Origin: Pseudorhodoplanes sp.
Lineage (GTDB): Bacteria > Pseudomonadota > Alphaproteobacteria > Rhizobiales > Xanthobacteraceae
Assembly: GCA_032027085.1 (NCBI GenBank)
Contig: JAVSMS010000001.1
Location: 3,697,730-3,761,729, forward strand
Direction: 5' to 3'
Length of the DNA: 64,000 bases
Below are positions 51,510 through 61,097 of the stretch, piece by piece; the stretch's first letter is position 1, and every line of letters starts with the position of its first letter. The translations under genes were made by a program, and so were the position numbers. The notes under the pieces were generated by a model. That model saw nothing but the letters and a program-made list of their open reading frames with translations. It was not told the origin of the DNA and searched no databases.

Positions 51510-51988
51510 GCAATATCTCCGGGTTCCAACTCCCGCGTGCCGCCCATGCCGGCCGGCATCCAGCGCGACAGCCGGCGGATGTAGTCCGGCGGCAATCGCC
51601 AGTCACGGGCGGCAGCGACAATCGATTCCATATAGCCGCGTTTCGGTTTTCCTGCGCTGCGCGAGCGGCCGATATAGACCAGCGCCTTCACGCTGCGACC
51701 CTCGCACTGCACCGTCATGATGGCTGCGCTGTAAAGTCCGCTGGCCAGGCTTTCATAGGCGCTGAGCGCGGCAAGATCGCGCGGCGCCAGCCGCCACACT
51801 ATGCCGTGCACAACTTCGCCGGACGCCGGGCGCACCGATGCATAGCCGTCGGTGCTGATCAGGAAGGCATGATCGTTGAGAACGGCCCGCCCGAGCACCG
51901 TGGCGCCAGGACAGCGCCGCGCCATCGCGGCGCGGTCCATGTTGGAGCCGTAGGAAAAGTGCAGTCTCACATCAGGCCGTTTTGACAA
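51506..51988 (-). CDS. gamma-glutamylcyclotransferase family protein
   Basis: 160 residues. The family opening is HFSYGSNMDRAAMARR with the YGSN loop, and the active-site Glu sits in YESLASGLYSAA. Enzymes of this fold remove gamma-glutamyl groups as pyroglutamate, sometimes from glutathione. TTG 51988 fits; GTG 51970 is an alternative. Coupled with acyP. Confidence 0.87.
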   Translation of the reverse strand: MSKRPDVRLHFSYGSNMDRAAMARRCPGATVLGRAVLNDHAFLISTDGYASVRPASGEVVHGIVWRLAPRDLAALSAYESLASGLYSAAIMTVQCEGRSVKALVYIGRSRSAGKPKRGYMESIVAAARDWRLPPDYIRRLSRWMPAGMGGTRELEPGDIA

Positions 51989-52040
51989 TCACGCTGCCGG
52001 TAGAATAACGGGTTGCGAGCCATCCGGCCATGCAGCCGCA

Positions 52041-52358
52041 TCAGGGCTTGTGCCTCCTGCCGATCCTTATCTCGCGCTCGACCTCGTATTTGTCAGTGGG
52101 ATCGAAACCGCCCTTGGCGGCTTCGTCCATCATCTCCTCGAAATCGTCGGGTTCGAGGTCTTCGACGTCATCGTCGTGGATGGGATGCTCGGGCACCCCG
52201 CCGTCCTCGCTGGGGCTGATGGCGGTCTCGCGCGCATCTTCGTCGAGACGCGGCAGCGTGTCGGGTGCGATTGCATCCGGCTGATCGCGGCGCCGCGCCT
52301 TATCGGGCATTTCCCGCGCCGACATATCCGGTCTTTCGGATTTATGACGTTTGGCCAT
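52041..52358 (-). CDS. acidic hypothetical protein
   Basis: 105 residues from ATG 52358 (CGGAGAGC ahead). Highly charged and largely disordered: a basic start (MAKRHKSERPD), a middle rich in Asp/Glu (HDDDVEDLEPDDFEEMMDEA) and a basic end (REIRIGRRHKP). No domain; cytoplasmic. It follows pccA by 65 bases on the same strand. Confidence 0.7.
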   Translation of the reverse strand: MAKRHKSERPDMSAREMPDKARRRDQPDAIAPDTLPRLDEDARETAISPSEDGGVPEHPIHDDDVEDLEPDDFEEMMDEAAKGGFDPTDKYEVEREIRIGRRHKP

Positions 52359-52423
52359 GGCTGCTCTCCGGAATGAGTGCAACCAATCAACCGGCGAGCA
52401 CGGGTTGATGTTCCGACGCCGTG

Positions 52424-54433
52424 TCAGGCGAATTCCATGATCACCGCATCCACCGCCAGGCTGTCGCCCTTCCTGGCGTGAATTTTCTTGACCGTGCCGT
52501 CGCGCTCGGCGCGCAGCACGTTTTCCATCTTCATGGCCTCGACCACGGCGAGCGTTTCGCCCGCCTTGACCTCCTGCCCTTCGGCGACGTTGATCGAGAC
52601 CACGAGGCCGGGCATCGGACACAGCACGCTCTTGCCGGTATCGGCCAGTTCCTTCACCGGCATCAGCCGCGCATAGGCAGCTTCGCTTTCGGTATAGACA
52701 TACGCGCGTGTCTGCACGCCGCCATGCATCAGATCGAAGCCGTTCGGCACCGGGTTGACCTGCACCACAACATGGTTGCCATCGACCGTGCCGGTCCAGA
52801 TCGGATCGCCCGGCTTCCAGTCCGATTGCAGGCGATGCACGTGCCCGGGCTTGCCACCATGAAACATGACCTCGATAACGCCATTCGCGCGCGTCACCAG
52901 CAGCCTGAATTCCTCTTCGCCCAACCAGACCGCGCGTTGCCGCTCCCGCATGACCAGACGATGCGGCATCTGGCCGGAAATCTGCCGCTTGCGCTCGCCG
53001 AGCACGTGATCCATGGCAGTCGCGACCGCAGCCAATAGATGTGCGGTCTCGCCCTCCGGCGCCACGCCATGGAAGCCGTCGGGAAATTCCTCAGCTATGA
53101 ATCCGGTCGAGAGTTTGCCCGCGCGCCAGCGCGGATGCGCCATCAGTGCCGACAGGAACGGAATGTTATGGCGGATGCCGTCGACATAGAAGGCGTCAAG
53201 GGCATCGAGCTGCGCATCGATAGCCGCCTCCCGCGTCGGCGCGTGCGTGATGAGCTTGGCGATCATCGGATCGTAATAGAGCGAAATCTCGCCGCCCTCA
53301 TAGACGCCGGTGTCGTAGCGGACGGTGACGCCGTCCTGCTGCGACTCCGCCGGCGGGCGATAACGCACCAGGCGTCCGGTCGAAGGCAGGAAATTGCGGT
53401 AGGGGTCTTCCGCGTAAACGCGGCTCTCCACCGCCCAGCCGGAGAGCTTCACATCGCTCTGCTTGATCGCAAGTTTCTCGCCCGCGGCAACGCGGATCAT
53501 CTGCTCAACGAGGTCGATGCCGGTGATCATTTCGGTGACCGGATGCTCGACCTGGAGGCGGGTGTTCATCTCCAGGAAATAGAAGGAACGGTCCTGCCCG
53601 GCGACGAATTCGACGGTGCCGGCGCTGTCGTATTTCACCGCCTTGGCCAGCGCGACCGCCTGCTCGCCCATTTTCCGGCGCGTCGCCTCGTCGAGCAGCG
53701 GCGACGGCGCCTCCTCGATCACCTTCTGATTGCGGCGCTGGATCGAGCATTCGCGCTCGCCGAGATAAATGACATTGCCGTGCTTGTCGCCCAGCACCTG
53801 GATCTCGATGTGGCGCGGATCAACAATGAATTTCTCGATGAAGACGCGGTCATCGCCGAAGGATGACTTGGCTTCGGACCTGGCGCGGGTAAAGCCTTCC
53901 GCCACCTCCTCGCGCGAATAAGCGATGCGCATGCCCTTACCGCCGCCGCCGGCGGAAGCCTTGATCATCACCGGGTAGCCGATCTCGTCGGCGATCTGCA
54001 CCGCCTCTGTCTCATCGGCGATGATGCCGAGATAACCGGGAACAGTGGACACCCTGGCCGCCGCCGCCGCCTTCTTGGATTCGATCTTGTCGCCCATGGC
54101 GGCGATGGCGCCGGGATTGGGGCCGATGAAGACAATACCGGCAGCGTCCAGCGCCTTTGGGAAGGCCTCGCGCTCGGAGAGAAAGCCATAGCCCGGATGC
54201 ACCGCCTGCGCCCCGGTCGCCTTGCAGGCGTCAATGATCTTCTCAATCAGCAAATAACTTTCGGCGGCTGGCGGAGGTCCGATGTGAACGGCCTCATCCG
54301 CCATCTCAACATGCAGGGCGTCCTTGTCGGCGTCGGAATAGACGGCGACGGTCTCGATCCCCATGCGGCGGGCGGTCTTGATGACCCGGCAGGCGATTTC
54401 GCCGCGATTGGCGATCAGAATACGCTTGAACAT
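52424..54433 (-). CDS. pccA: propionyl-CoA carboxylase alpha subunit
   Basis: 669 residues. Biotin carboxylase (ANRGEIACRVIKTARRMG, ATP-grasp KASAGGGGKGMRI, MNTRLQVEHPVTEMITGID), the BT domain that binds the beta subunit (about 515-590), and a biotinyl domain with EAMKMEN (K635). It carboxylates propionyl-CoA to methylmalonyl-CoA with PccB, which is not in this window. Length and the BT segment match alphaproteobacterial PccA. Confidence 0.95.
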   Translation of the reverse strand: MFKRILIANRGEIACRVIKTARRMGIETVAVYSDADKDALHVEMADEAVHIGPPPAAESYLLIEKIIDACKATGAQAVHPGYGFLSEREAFPKALDAAGIVFIGPNPGAIAAMGDKIESKKAAAAARVSTVPGYLGIIADETEAVQIADEIGYPVMIKASAGGGGKGMRIAYSREEVAEGFTRARSEAKSSFGDDRVFIEKFIVDPRHIEIQVLGDKHGNVIYLGERECSIQRRNQKVIEEAPSPLLDEATRRKMGEQAVALAKAVKYDSAGTVEFVAGQDRSFYFLEMNTRLQVEHPVTEMITGIDLVEQMIRVAAGEKLAIKQSDVKLSGWAVESRVYAEDPYRNFLPSTGRLVRYRPPAESQQDGVTVRYDTGVYEGGEISLYYDPMIAKLITHAPTREAAIDAQLDALDAFYVDGIRHNIPFLSALMAHPRWRAGKLSTGFIAEEFPDGFHGVAPEGETAHLLAAVATAMDHVLGERKRQISGQMPHRLVMRERQRAVWLGEEEFRLLVTRANGVIEVMFHGGKPGHVHRLQSDWKPGDPIWTGTVDGNHVVVQVNPVPNGFDLMHGGVQTRAYVYTESEAAYARLMPVKELADTGKSVLCPMPGLVVSINVAEGQEVKAGETLAVVEAMKMENVLRAERDGTVKKIHARKGDSLAVDAVIMEFA

Positions 54434-54482
54434 GTAGTAGCCATTCCCCTCGCGCGGACTTTTCGGCGGTGTTACGGAAATG

Positions 54483-55781
54483 TCAATCGCCGCCTAAAAA
54501 GGCCAAGGCCGCGGCCAGCGCCAGCCCGCCGACCGCCAGGCAGGCGACGGATACGGCCATGATTTCCAGGGCGAAGCGGCCGCGTCCGACAATCGCCCCG
54601 ATCACCATCTTGCTCAGGGTATTGCTGAGAACCGCCGCCAGAATGGCGAAAGACGCCTCCTGCAGGGACAGGGGCTGCGGCGCGAGCCGCGCCATCGACA
54701 CCGTTACGGCATCGACATCGGCCAGCCCGAGCCCAAAGGCGCCGACGATCGCTCCGGCCGCGCCCAGTGTTTCACCGAGCACGCGGCCGAAAAGCACCAC
54801 AATGCCAAGAAGGACCGCGAAACCAACAACTGACCAGAAGCTGAAGGGATTGCGGAACTTCACCGATTGCTGGGCCCTCGACGTCCTGCGCCAATAAACC
54901 GAAACGAAGGCATAGATCGTCGTCACGGCGCCGGCTGCCAGCAAGGGAGGCGCCAGCATCCGGAGCAGCGCCGGATTCATCACGGTTGCGACTGTGAGAA
55001 CGCGCAAAAACGAGATCGTTGTCGCCAGCGCGACGCCCGCCGCCAGAATATGCGGTGCGCCTTCGCCGGCTGCTGCGTACCGCGCGTTGGCCGCAGTCAC
55101 GGCGGTCGATGAAGCAAGGCCGCCGGCTGCCGCCGCAAGCAGCACGCCGTGATGTGCGCCAAAGTATTTCACTGACACATAGCCAAGGAACGACACACCC
55201 GCGAGCACGATGGCGAGCAACCAGATCTCGCGGAGATTGACGCCGCCGAATGGACCGACCGGATCGTCCGGTACCATCGGCAGGATGATGAACGTCATCG
55301 CCAGCAGAACGAGCGCAGACCGCAATTCGGTCCCGGTGATCTGCCTAAGCCAGCCATGCATCCGCTCGCGGCCGAACAGGAGCAGCGTCACGACGATGGC
55401 CGCCGCACCCGCCACCCGCATGTCGCCGACCACCGCATAGGCGCTGAGCACAAAGGTGCTCATGGCCGCGATCGCAGTCGTCGCCGAAAAATTCTTGTCG
55501 GCCCGGTTTTCTTCCAGGCAGAACACAGCGATGACCACCGAATAGGCGGCAAAGCCAAGGCCGAGCACAAGCCCGCCCCCCACACTGGCGGCTCCGCCTG
55601 ACGCCTGCGCGATCGCACCCACGGTGCCGCCGAGAACGCCCGTAATCGCGAAAGTTCGGAAACCGGCCGTTCGGCTGCCTGGCTGGTCCTTTCGCGTCGT
55701 CCATCCCCGCTCCAGACCGATCAGAAGGCCGATGCCGAGCGCGACTGCAAACTGGGAAAGAATCTCCTGCAACGGCATCAT
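54483..55781 (-). CDS. MgtC/SapB-type DUF4010 membrane protein
   Basis: 432 residues from ATG 55781 (another ATG at 55778). The N-terminal MgtC-like part has ALGIGLLIGLERGWTTRK, TFAITGVLGGTVGAI and FSATTAIAAMSTFVLSAYAVVGD; the rest is the DUF4010 domain with about eight helices. It is an inner-membrane protein of unknown transport role. A palindrome at 55813-55829 lies about 30 bases upstream of the start. Confidence 0.87.
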   Translation of the reverse strand: MMPLQEILSQFAVALGIGLLIGLERGWTTRKDQPGSRTAGFRTFAITGVLGGTVGAIAQASGGAASVGGGLVLGLGFAAYSVVIAVFCLEENRADKNFSATTAIAAMSTFVLSAYAVVGDMRVAGAAAIVVTLLLFGRERMHGWLRQITGTELRSALVLLAMTFIILPMVPDDPVGPFGGVNLREIWLLAIVLAGVSFLGYVSVKYFGAHHGVLLAAAAGGLASSTAVTAANARYAAAGEGAPHILAAGVALATTISFLRVLTVATVMNPALLRMLAPPLLAAGAVTTIYAFVSVYWRRTSRAQQSVKFRNPFSFWSVVGFAVLLGIVVLFGRVLGETLGAAGAIVGAFGLGLADVDAVTVSMARLAPQPLSLQEASFAILAAVLSNTLSKMVIGAIVGRGRFALEIMAVSVACLAVGGLALAAALAFLGGD

Positions 55782-55812
55782 GCGGCGCAATCCTGTCGTC
55801 AATCAACGGGAA

Positions 55813-55829
55813 GGAATGACTGTCATTCC
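55813..55829. promoter_or_regulatory. palindromic operator between DUF4010 and peroxiredoxin genes
   Basis: GGAATGAC-T-GTCATTCC, eight matched bases per arm and one centre base. It lies near the start of the minus-strand DUF4010 gene and 191 bases before the peroxiredoxin gene. Regulator unknown. Confidence 0.55.
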
Positions 55830-56019
55830 GGAATGGGAATGGGCATCTCACCGAAAGTTGTTCCAAATACCTTGCCGTTTTCGAAATAATTCACGCCTTA
55901 CCATCACCCGAACACCCTAATATATTGTGGCGCGCCGGTGTTCATACCCGGCCATCGTTTCATATTTGACGGCGCTCCCCGAAAGAGGCTCGATCGCCGC
56001 TGTTCAATGAGGTTGTTCC

Positions 56020-56679
56020 ATGACGCTCCAGATCAACGACACCGCCCCCGATTTCGAGGCAGAGACCACCCAGGGCCGGATCAAATTCCATGACTGGATC
56101 GGTGACTCCTGGGCCGTCCTTTTCTCGCACCCGAAAGATTTCACACCGGTCTGCACCACCGAACTCGGCTACATGGCGCGCATCAAGCCGGAATTCGACA
56201 AGCGCGGCGTGAAAATTATCGGCCTCTCGGTCGACCCGGTCGACCGGCATGCAGACTGGTCGAAGGACATCGAGGAAACGCAAGGCTTCGCTCCCAACTA
56301 CCCGATGATCGCGGACACCGACTACAACGTGTCCAAGCTCTACGGCATGCTGCCGGCGGCCATCTCAGGCGATCCCACGAAGCGCACGGCAGCCGACAAT
56401 CAGACCGTGCGCAATGTCTTCGTCATCGGTCCCGACAAGAAGATCAAGCTGGTGCTGGTCTATCCGATGACCACCGGGCGCAACTTCGACGAAGTGCTGC
56501 GCGTGATCGATTCCCTGCAACTCACTGCCAAGCACAAGGTTGCGACGCCGGCGCAATGGAAGCATGGCGAAGACGTGATCATTTCCGGCTCGGTGAATGA
56601 TGACGACGCCAAGAAAATCTGGCCTCAGGGCTGGAAAGCACCAAAGCCCTACATCCGAATTGTGCCGCAACCGCAGTAA
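56020..56679 (+). CDS. 1-Cys peroxiredoxin (Prx6 type)
   Basis: 219 residues. The peroxidatic Cys is C45 in SHPKDFTPVCTTELG, the standard PVCTTE loop, and I see no second conserved Cys, so it is the 1-Cys class. SVDPVDRHADWSKDI and the C-terminal extension ending KPYIRIVPQPQ are typical of the Prx6 group. Reduces H2O2 and organic peroxides with an outside thiol donor. A strong hairpin terminator follows at 56708. Confidence 0.95.
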   Translation: MTLQINDTAPDFEAETTQGRIKFHDWIGDSWAVLFSHPKDFTPVCTTELGYMARIKPEFDKRGVKIIGLSVDPVDRHADWSKDIEETQGFAPNYPMIADTDYNVSKLYGMLPAAISGDPTKRTAADNQTVRNVFVIGPDKKIKLVLVYPMTTGRNFDEVLRVIDSLQLTAKHKVATPAQWKHGEDVIISGSVNDDDAKKIWPQGWKAPKPYIRIVPQPQ

Positions 56680-56707
56680 CAATCCCACTTTATTTCGGCT
56701 AGACTTG

Positions 56708-56736
56708 AAGGGCGCGGTGTGCACCGCGCCCTTTGT
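56708..56736 (+). terminator. intrinsic terminator after peroxiredoxin gene
   Basis: A perfect 12-base-pair stem AAGGGCGCGGTG / CACCGCGCCCTT with a 2-base gap is followed by TGT. The T tract is short. Confidence 0.65.
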
Positions 56737-56750
56737 CGTGCGGGGACCAT

Positions 56751-57377
56751 ATGAGCGATACGGGATTCGTTCATCGCTTCGTGCCGGCAAAAGCTCCGGA
56801 CTATCCACCGTTGCTGCTGCTGCACGGGACCGGAGGCGACGAGAATGATCTCATTCCGCTTGGCGAACGGCTGGCGCCGGGCGCCGCGTTGCTGTCGCCG
56901 CGGGGCAAAGTTCTGGAAGGGGCGATGCCGCGTTTTTTCCGCCGCCTCGGCGAAGGCGACTGGGACCTCGCCGATTTCAGAGCACAGACCGCCGCTCTTG
57001 CCGATTTCCTGCGGCAGGCACGCGCCGCCTATCAGTTCGGCAAACCTGTCGCAGTCGGATTCTCGAATGGCGCGAATATCGGCTGGTCGCTGCTGCTGCA
57101 CGATCCGTCCCTGCTTGCAGGGGCCATTCTGATTCGCCCGATGGTCCCCTTCGACCCGCGCCCCCTGCCCGATCTCACCGGCTTGTCCGTCCTCATTCTG
57201 TCCGGGGCCGAGGATACGCTCATCCCGCGCGACCAGCCCGGCCTGCTGGCCGCGCTGCTCGGCGAAGCGGGCGCCGACGCAACCTATGAAGTGCTGCCGG
57301 CTGGGCATGGCTTGACTGCGCAGGACATCGTCCTTGCGGAAAGCTGGCTGCACTCGCGCAATTTTTTGCGGGGCTAA
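56751..57377 (+). CDS. alpha/beta hydrolase, phospholipase/carboxylesterase type
   Basis: 208 residues from ATG 56751. Oxyanion strand LLLLHGTGGDENDL, nucleophile elbow GFSNGAN, acid in LSGAEDTLIP and the His in GHGLTAQD complete a triad. Related to bacterial carboxylesterases such as YpfH/MhqD, which hydrolyse short-chain esters or thioesters. Substrate unknown. A 15-base gap separates it from the peroxiredoxin terminator. Confidence 0.9.
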   Translation: MSDTGFVHRFVPAKAPDYPPLLLLHGTGGDENDLIPLGERLAPGAALLSPRGKVLEGAMPRFFRRLGEGDWDLADFRAQTAALADFLRQARAAYQFGKPVAVGFSNGANIGWSLLLHDPSLLAGAILIRPMVPFDPRPLPDLTGLSVLILSGAEDTLIPRDQPGLLAALLGEAGADATYEVLPAGHGLTAQDIVLAESWLHSRNFLRG

Positions 57378-57475
57378 CTGTCCGTCGCCCCTTCGCGGTC
57401 AGCCGAGGCAGGAACTGCCTGCTTGCGAACGGGCGCGAGCCGCCTAATGTGCGCGCATCGTTCACAGGATTTCAC

Positions 57476-57874
57476 ATGCGCGCTGATCAGCCACCTCCTT
57501 TCGCCTCCACTTTGGGTATCAAGGTCACACATTATTCGCCGGACCGCATTGAAGCCGAGCTCCCAGTGCGGCCGGAACTCGGCAACCGTAACGGCAATCT
57601 GCATGGCGGCGCGGTGATGGCCTTTGCCGACGATCTTGGCGGCGCCGCCACCATCATCAATCTGCCGAAGGGCATGACCACCGCGACGATCGAGAGCAAG
57701 ACCAACTTCTTCGCCTCGATCTCCGTGGGAGATATTGCCAAGGCGGAATGCACGGCCTTGCATCGCGGACGCACGACCATGGTCTGGCAGACCAGAATCA
57801 CCCGCGGCGACGGCAAGCTCGCAGCCATGGTGACGCAGACGCAGATCGTGATAGCGAACAAGCCGGCGAAATAA
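57476..57874 (+). CDS. PaaI family thioesterase
   Basis: 132 residues from ATG 57476. Hot-dog fold: ELPVRPELGNRNGNLHGGAVMAFADDLGGAA with the NLHGG active loop, then ATIESKTNFFAS and KAECTALHRGRTTMVWQTRI. Probably hydrolyses an acyl-CoA; it is closer to the hydroxyphenylacetyl-CoA type than to YbgC. Follows the hydrolase gene by 98 bases on the same strand. Confidence 0.9.
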   Translation: MRADQPPPFASTLGIKVTHYSPDRIEAELPVRPELGNRNGNLHGGAVMAFADDLGGAATIINLPKGMTTATIESKTNFFASISVGDIAKAECTALHRGRTTMVWQTRITRGDGKLAAMVTQTQIVIANKPAK

Positions 57875-57880
57875 CGCGCC

Positions 57881-58765
57881 TCAAGCCTTCTTGTAATTCA
57901 CAATGAGCACGGCGCCCGCGCAAAACGCCATCCCGACGATCGCCAGCATATTGAGGCGCTCGTCGAATAGCAGCCACGCCATCAGCGCGGTCGTCGCCGG
58001 CACCAGATAGAACAGGCTTGCAACATTCGCCGCGGCGGCGCGGCGGATCAGCCAATACATTAATGCCACCGTGAAAACCGAAAGCACGATGACCAGCCAT
58101 GCCATGGCCAGGATGAATTCTGTACTCCAGCGAATTCCGCCGGTCTCGAAGGTCAGCGCGGCTGTCAGGAAAAAGATCGTCACCGCGGCATATTGAATGA
58201 GATTGCCTGAGCGCCAGTCGATCTTGCCGCCAAACCGCTTCTGGTAAAGCGTGCCGATCGTGATCCCGAGCAGTGAGACCACGCTCGCGATCCAGCCAAG
58301 GGGCGTCCCTGCGCCAAAGATGGCACGATCGTTCAGCACCAGAAGGACTCCAAGAATGCCGAGCGCGAGGCCGGCCCATTGCCACGCCGTCACCCGCTCG
58401 CCCAGCCAGCGGTTGGCAATGGTCGCCATCAACACCGGCTGCAGGCCAGGCAGCAATGCCGAAATGCCCGCCGGCACGCCCTGGGCAATCGCGACGAAGA
58501 CGCCGCCAAGATAGAGGCCGTGCACCAGAAGACCGACCACGATGCTGTGACCGGCTTCCGCCCTATTCGGCCAGCGCGGGCGCCAGATCAATGCGATCCC
58601 AGCGAGGATCGCGACCACACTGGCCATGCGGACCCACAAAAAGGTCAGCGGCTCGGCATAAGGCATGCCAAATTTAGCCGCGACGAACCCCGTGCTCCAG
58701 AAGAACACGAAGGCGAGCGGTGCCGAACGTATGATGAGATTATCGGCAGATCCCGACATGACCAT
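57881..58765 (-). CDS. EamA-type DMT superfamily transporter
   Basis: 294 residues with about ten membrane helices in two EamA repeats: FVFFWSTGFVAAKFGMPYAEPLTFLW at the first, GWIASVVSLLGITIGTLYQKR at the second, ALMAWLLFDERLNMLAIVGM near the end. DMT exporters move amino acids, metabolites or drugs; the substrate cannot be told. Divergent from the formaldehyde dehydrogenase gene. No clear Shine-Dalgarno at ATG 58765 (58759 also possible). Confidence 0.9.
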   Translation of the reverse strand: MVMSGSADNLIIRSAPLAFVFFWSTGFVAAKFGMPYAEPLTFLWVRMASVVAILAGIALIWRPRWPNRAEAGHSIVVGLLVHGLYLGGVFVAIAQGVPAGISALLPGLQPVLMATIANRWLGERVTAWQWAGLALGILGVLLVLNDRAIFGAGTPLGWIASVVSLLGITIGTLYQKRFGGKIDWRSGNLIQYAAVTIFFLTAALTFETGGIRWSTEFILAMAWLVIVLSVFTVALMYWLIRRAAAANVASLFYLVPATTALMAWLLFDERLNMLAIVGMAFCAGAVLIVNYKKA

Positions 58766-58961
58766 CGGTGATTAGCGGATTCACCCATGCCGAGAAAGCC
58801 CTGCGCGGCGCGGGCTAGCCGTGTGGGAAAGACATGGGCCAAAAACAGTGGCGCGATCGGCGCCGCGCGGCGTCATCTTGATTGTGATTGCTCACTCTGT
58901 CAGAGACAGCTTTCTTCCGGATTTGACCCGATCATCTGCAATTCAATAACGGAGGCCGGTC

Positions 58962-60089
58962 ATGGATGTGCGTGCGGCGGTGGCGGTTGCGGCGGGAAAG
59001 CCGCTGGAAGTGACCACGGTTCAGCTAGAGGGCCCGAGGGCCGGCGAAGTGCTGGTCGATATCAAGGCCACCGGCATCTGCCATACCGACGAATTCACGC
59101 TGTCCGGCGCCGACCCGGAAGGTCTCTTCCCCGCCATCCTTGGACACGAGGGCGCCGGCATCGTGGTCGATGTTGGGCCCGGTGTGACTTCGGTGAAGAA
59201 AGGCGATCACGTCATTCCGCTCTACACGCCGGAATGCCGGCAATGCCCCTCTTGCCTGTCGCGCAAGACCAATCTCTGCACCGCCATCCGCGCGACGCAG
59301 GGCCAGGGCCTGATGCCCGACGGCACCTCACGCTTCTCGCTCGGCGGCAAGCCTCTTCATCACTACATGGGCACATCCACGTTCGCGAATTTCACCGTGC
59401 TGCCGGAGATCGCGGTCGCGAAAATCCGTGAGGACGCGCCGTTCGAGAAGGTCTGCTATATTGGCTGCGGTGTCACCACCGGCATCGGCGCCGTGATCAA
59501 CACTGCCAAGGTGCAGGCGGGTGCCACCGCCATCGTGTTCGGCCTCGGCGGCATCGGTCTCAACGTCATCCAGGGGCTGCGCCTCGTCGGCGCCGACATG
59601 ATCATCGGCGTCGACATCAATAATGACAAGAAGTCCTGGGGCGAACGCTTCGGCATGACGCATTTCGTCAATCCGAAGGAGATCGGCAAGGACCTCGTGC
59701 CGTATCTCGTTGACATGACCAAGCGCGGCGCCGACCAGATCGGCGGCGCCGACTACACCTTCGATTGCACCGGCAATGTCACGGTCATGCGGCAGGCGTT
59801 GGAAAGTTGCCATCGCGGCTGGGGCGAAAGCATCATCATCGGCGTCGCCGGTGCCGGCCAGGAGATTTCAACGCGGCCGTTCCAGCTTGTCACCGGGCGC
59901 GTCTGGAAAGGCTCGGCCTTTGGCGGCGCCAGAGGCCGCACCGACGTGCCAAAGATCGTCGACTGGTATATGGAAGGAAAAATCCAGATCGATCCCATGA
60001 TCACGCATGTGATGTCGCTCAATGACATCAACAAGGGCTTCGATCTCATGCACGAAGGCAAATCGATCCGCAGCGTGGTGACGTTTTGA
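58962..60089 (+). CDS. frmA: S-(hydroxymethyl)glutathione dehydrogenase (class III alcohol dehydrogenase)
   Basis: 375 residues, GGAGG six bases upstream. Zinc-dependent medium-chain dehydrogenase: catalytic zinc from TGICHTDEF and the GHEGAGIV region, structural zinc from four Cys in [18 protein letters not shown] loop [32 protein letters not shown]. Oxidises S-hydroxymethylglutathione, the adduct of formaldehyde, to S-formylglutathione. Also named adhC. The hydrolase frmB is not adjacent. Confidence 0.95.
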   Translation: MDVRAAVAVAAGKPLEVTTVQLEGPRAGEVLVDIKATGICHTDEFTLSGADPEGLFPAILGHEGAGIVVDVGPGVTSVKKGDHVIPLYTPECRQCPSCLSRKTNLCTAIRATQGQGLMPDGTSRFSLGGKPLHHYMGTSTFANFTVLPEIAVAKIREDAPFEKVCYIGCGVTTGIGAVINTAKVQAGATAIVFGLGGIGLNVIQGLRLVGADMIIGVDINNDKKSWGERFGMTHFVNPKEIGKDLVPYLVDMTKRGADQIGGADYTFDCTGNVTVMRQALESCHRGWGESIIIGVAGAGQEISTRPFQLVTGRVWKGSAFGGARGRTDVPKIVDWYMEGKIQIDPMITHVMSLNDINKGFDLMHEGKSIRSVVTF

Positions 60090-60594
60090 CATCGATCAGG
60101 CTCGCAAAGCCTGGATATCGTCTGGCCAGCACAAGCGCGAGCAGTGGGTCGAGACCATGTCGTTACCAGGCTGCCACGCCTATCAGCAAGACAATGTGCA
60201 AGACACAGCGCGATCAACGCGCGCCACCAACGCTGAAAGCTGTCTAGATCATCGACTTCGATATTCATGACCGGGCCATGCCGTCATTAAGGGAAAGACA
60301 AGCCGCCAAGGCTTACAAGTCGTCGACGAACAAGCCCGCCCTCCTCCGATATGCGCGCGACATAGTTGCGCGCTTTTCCGGAACGACCATGACAATGAAT
60401 GGCAATGCGCCGACGCGCACGAGGCGGCCACCCGCCGCCGTGGCGCGCATCCCGGAGCTACGCAGCGAATTCGGCAAGCATTTCAAGGCTGTTCGCCAGC
60501 TCCGCCAGGTTAACGAAATGCAAACGCGTTTTGCCCACTTTTGACCACAGGGCCCTGCGAAGAGCCGGTTCTCACTTTTCTGTCGCGATTTCCG
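60090..60594. other. 505-base stretch without a supported gene
   Basis: A few short open frames (for example 60278-60544 on the plus strand) have no start signals or homology. I see no repeat, tRNA or hairpin terminator. Sequence composition is slightly less GC-rich than the neighbouring genes. Confidence 0.5.
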
Positions 60595-61038
60595 ATGCGT
60601 CATCTCGCATGCCTCCTGATTTTGTGCGTCGTTTCTGCTGAGCCCGCCTTGGCGGATCTGCGGATCACGCGCGACCATGGCGGCCGGGTCGATGAATACA
60701 AGGCCCGCTACGCCAGGATCCGCGATGCCGGCGAGCGCGTGATCATCGACGGCATCTGCAATTCGGCCTGCACGCTTGTGCTCGGCATCGTGCCGCTGAA
60801 CCGCATTTGCGTCACGCCGCGCGCCAGCCTCGGCTTTCACGAAGCTTATCTCGACAAGAGCTGGACCATGGGCGTGCGCGTTGCGAGCGCGTCGGGCACC
60901 GCCGATCTGATGTCCTATTATCCGCAAAGCGTGAAGGACTGGATCGCGCGTCAGGGTGGACTGAAACCGCAGATGAAACGCGTGAAGAACGGGCCGGAGC
61001 TCTGGAAGATGGTGGATTCCTGCCCTGAAGAATTTTGA
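60595..61038 (+). CDS. exported hypothetical protein, COG3904-like
   Basis: 147 residues from ATG 60595. Signal peptide (HLACLLILCVVSAEPALA). The mature part has ITRDHGGRVDEYKARYARI, VIIDGICNSACTLVLGIVP and ASLGFHEAYLDKS, the pattern of periplasmic ClpP/crotonase-like proteins (COG3904): the Ser in NSACT and the His in FHEAY could form a dyad. It ends with Cys-containing MVDSCPEEF. Enzyme activity unproven. Confidence 0.75.
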   Translation: MRHLACLLILCVVSAEPALADLRITRDHGGRVDEYKARYARIRDAGERVIIDGICNSACTLVLGIVPLNRICVTPRASLGFHEAYLDKSWTMGVRVASASGTADLMSYYPQSVKDWIARQGGLKPQMKRVKNGPELWKMVDSCPEEF

Positions 61039-61046
61039 GGGCGCCC

Positions 61047-61072
61047 GGAACGCTATCGTCGAAATGCGGGTT
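61047..61072 (+). promoter_or_regulatory. weak EcfG-type promoter
   Basis: GGAAC (61047-61051), 17 bases, then GGTT (61069-61072); CGTT is expected. It is 26 bases before the 125-residue membrane protein. Likely only if the C of CGTT is not essential. Confidence 0.4.
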
Positions 61073-61097
61073 GTCACAGGTCATCACGGAGGTGCGC

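Noticed and set aside
59753-60268. 171-codon minus-strand frame with a plausible start (MNIEVDDLDSFQRWW)
   Set aside because: Two-thirds lie antisense in the formaldehyde dehydrogenase gene; only the first 60 residues are intergenic and they match no family I know.
60278-60544. short plus-strand frame in the gap after the formaldehyde dehydrogenase
   Set aside because: No ribosome site, basic random-like composition, no partner.
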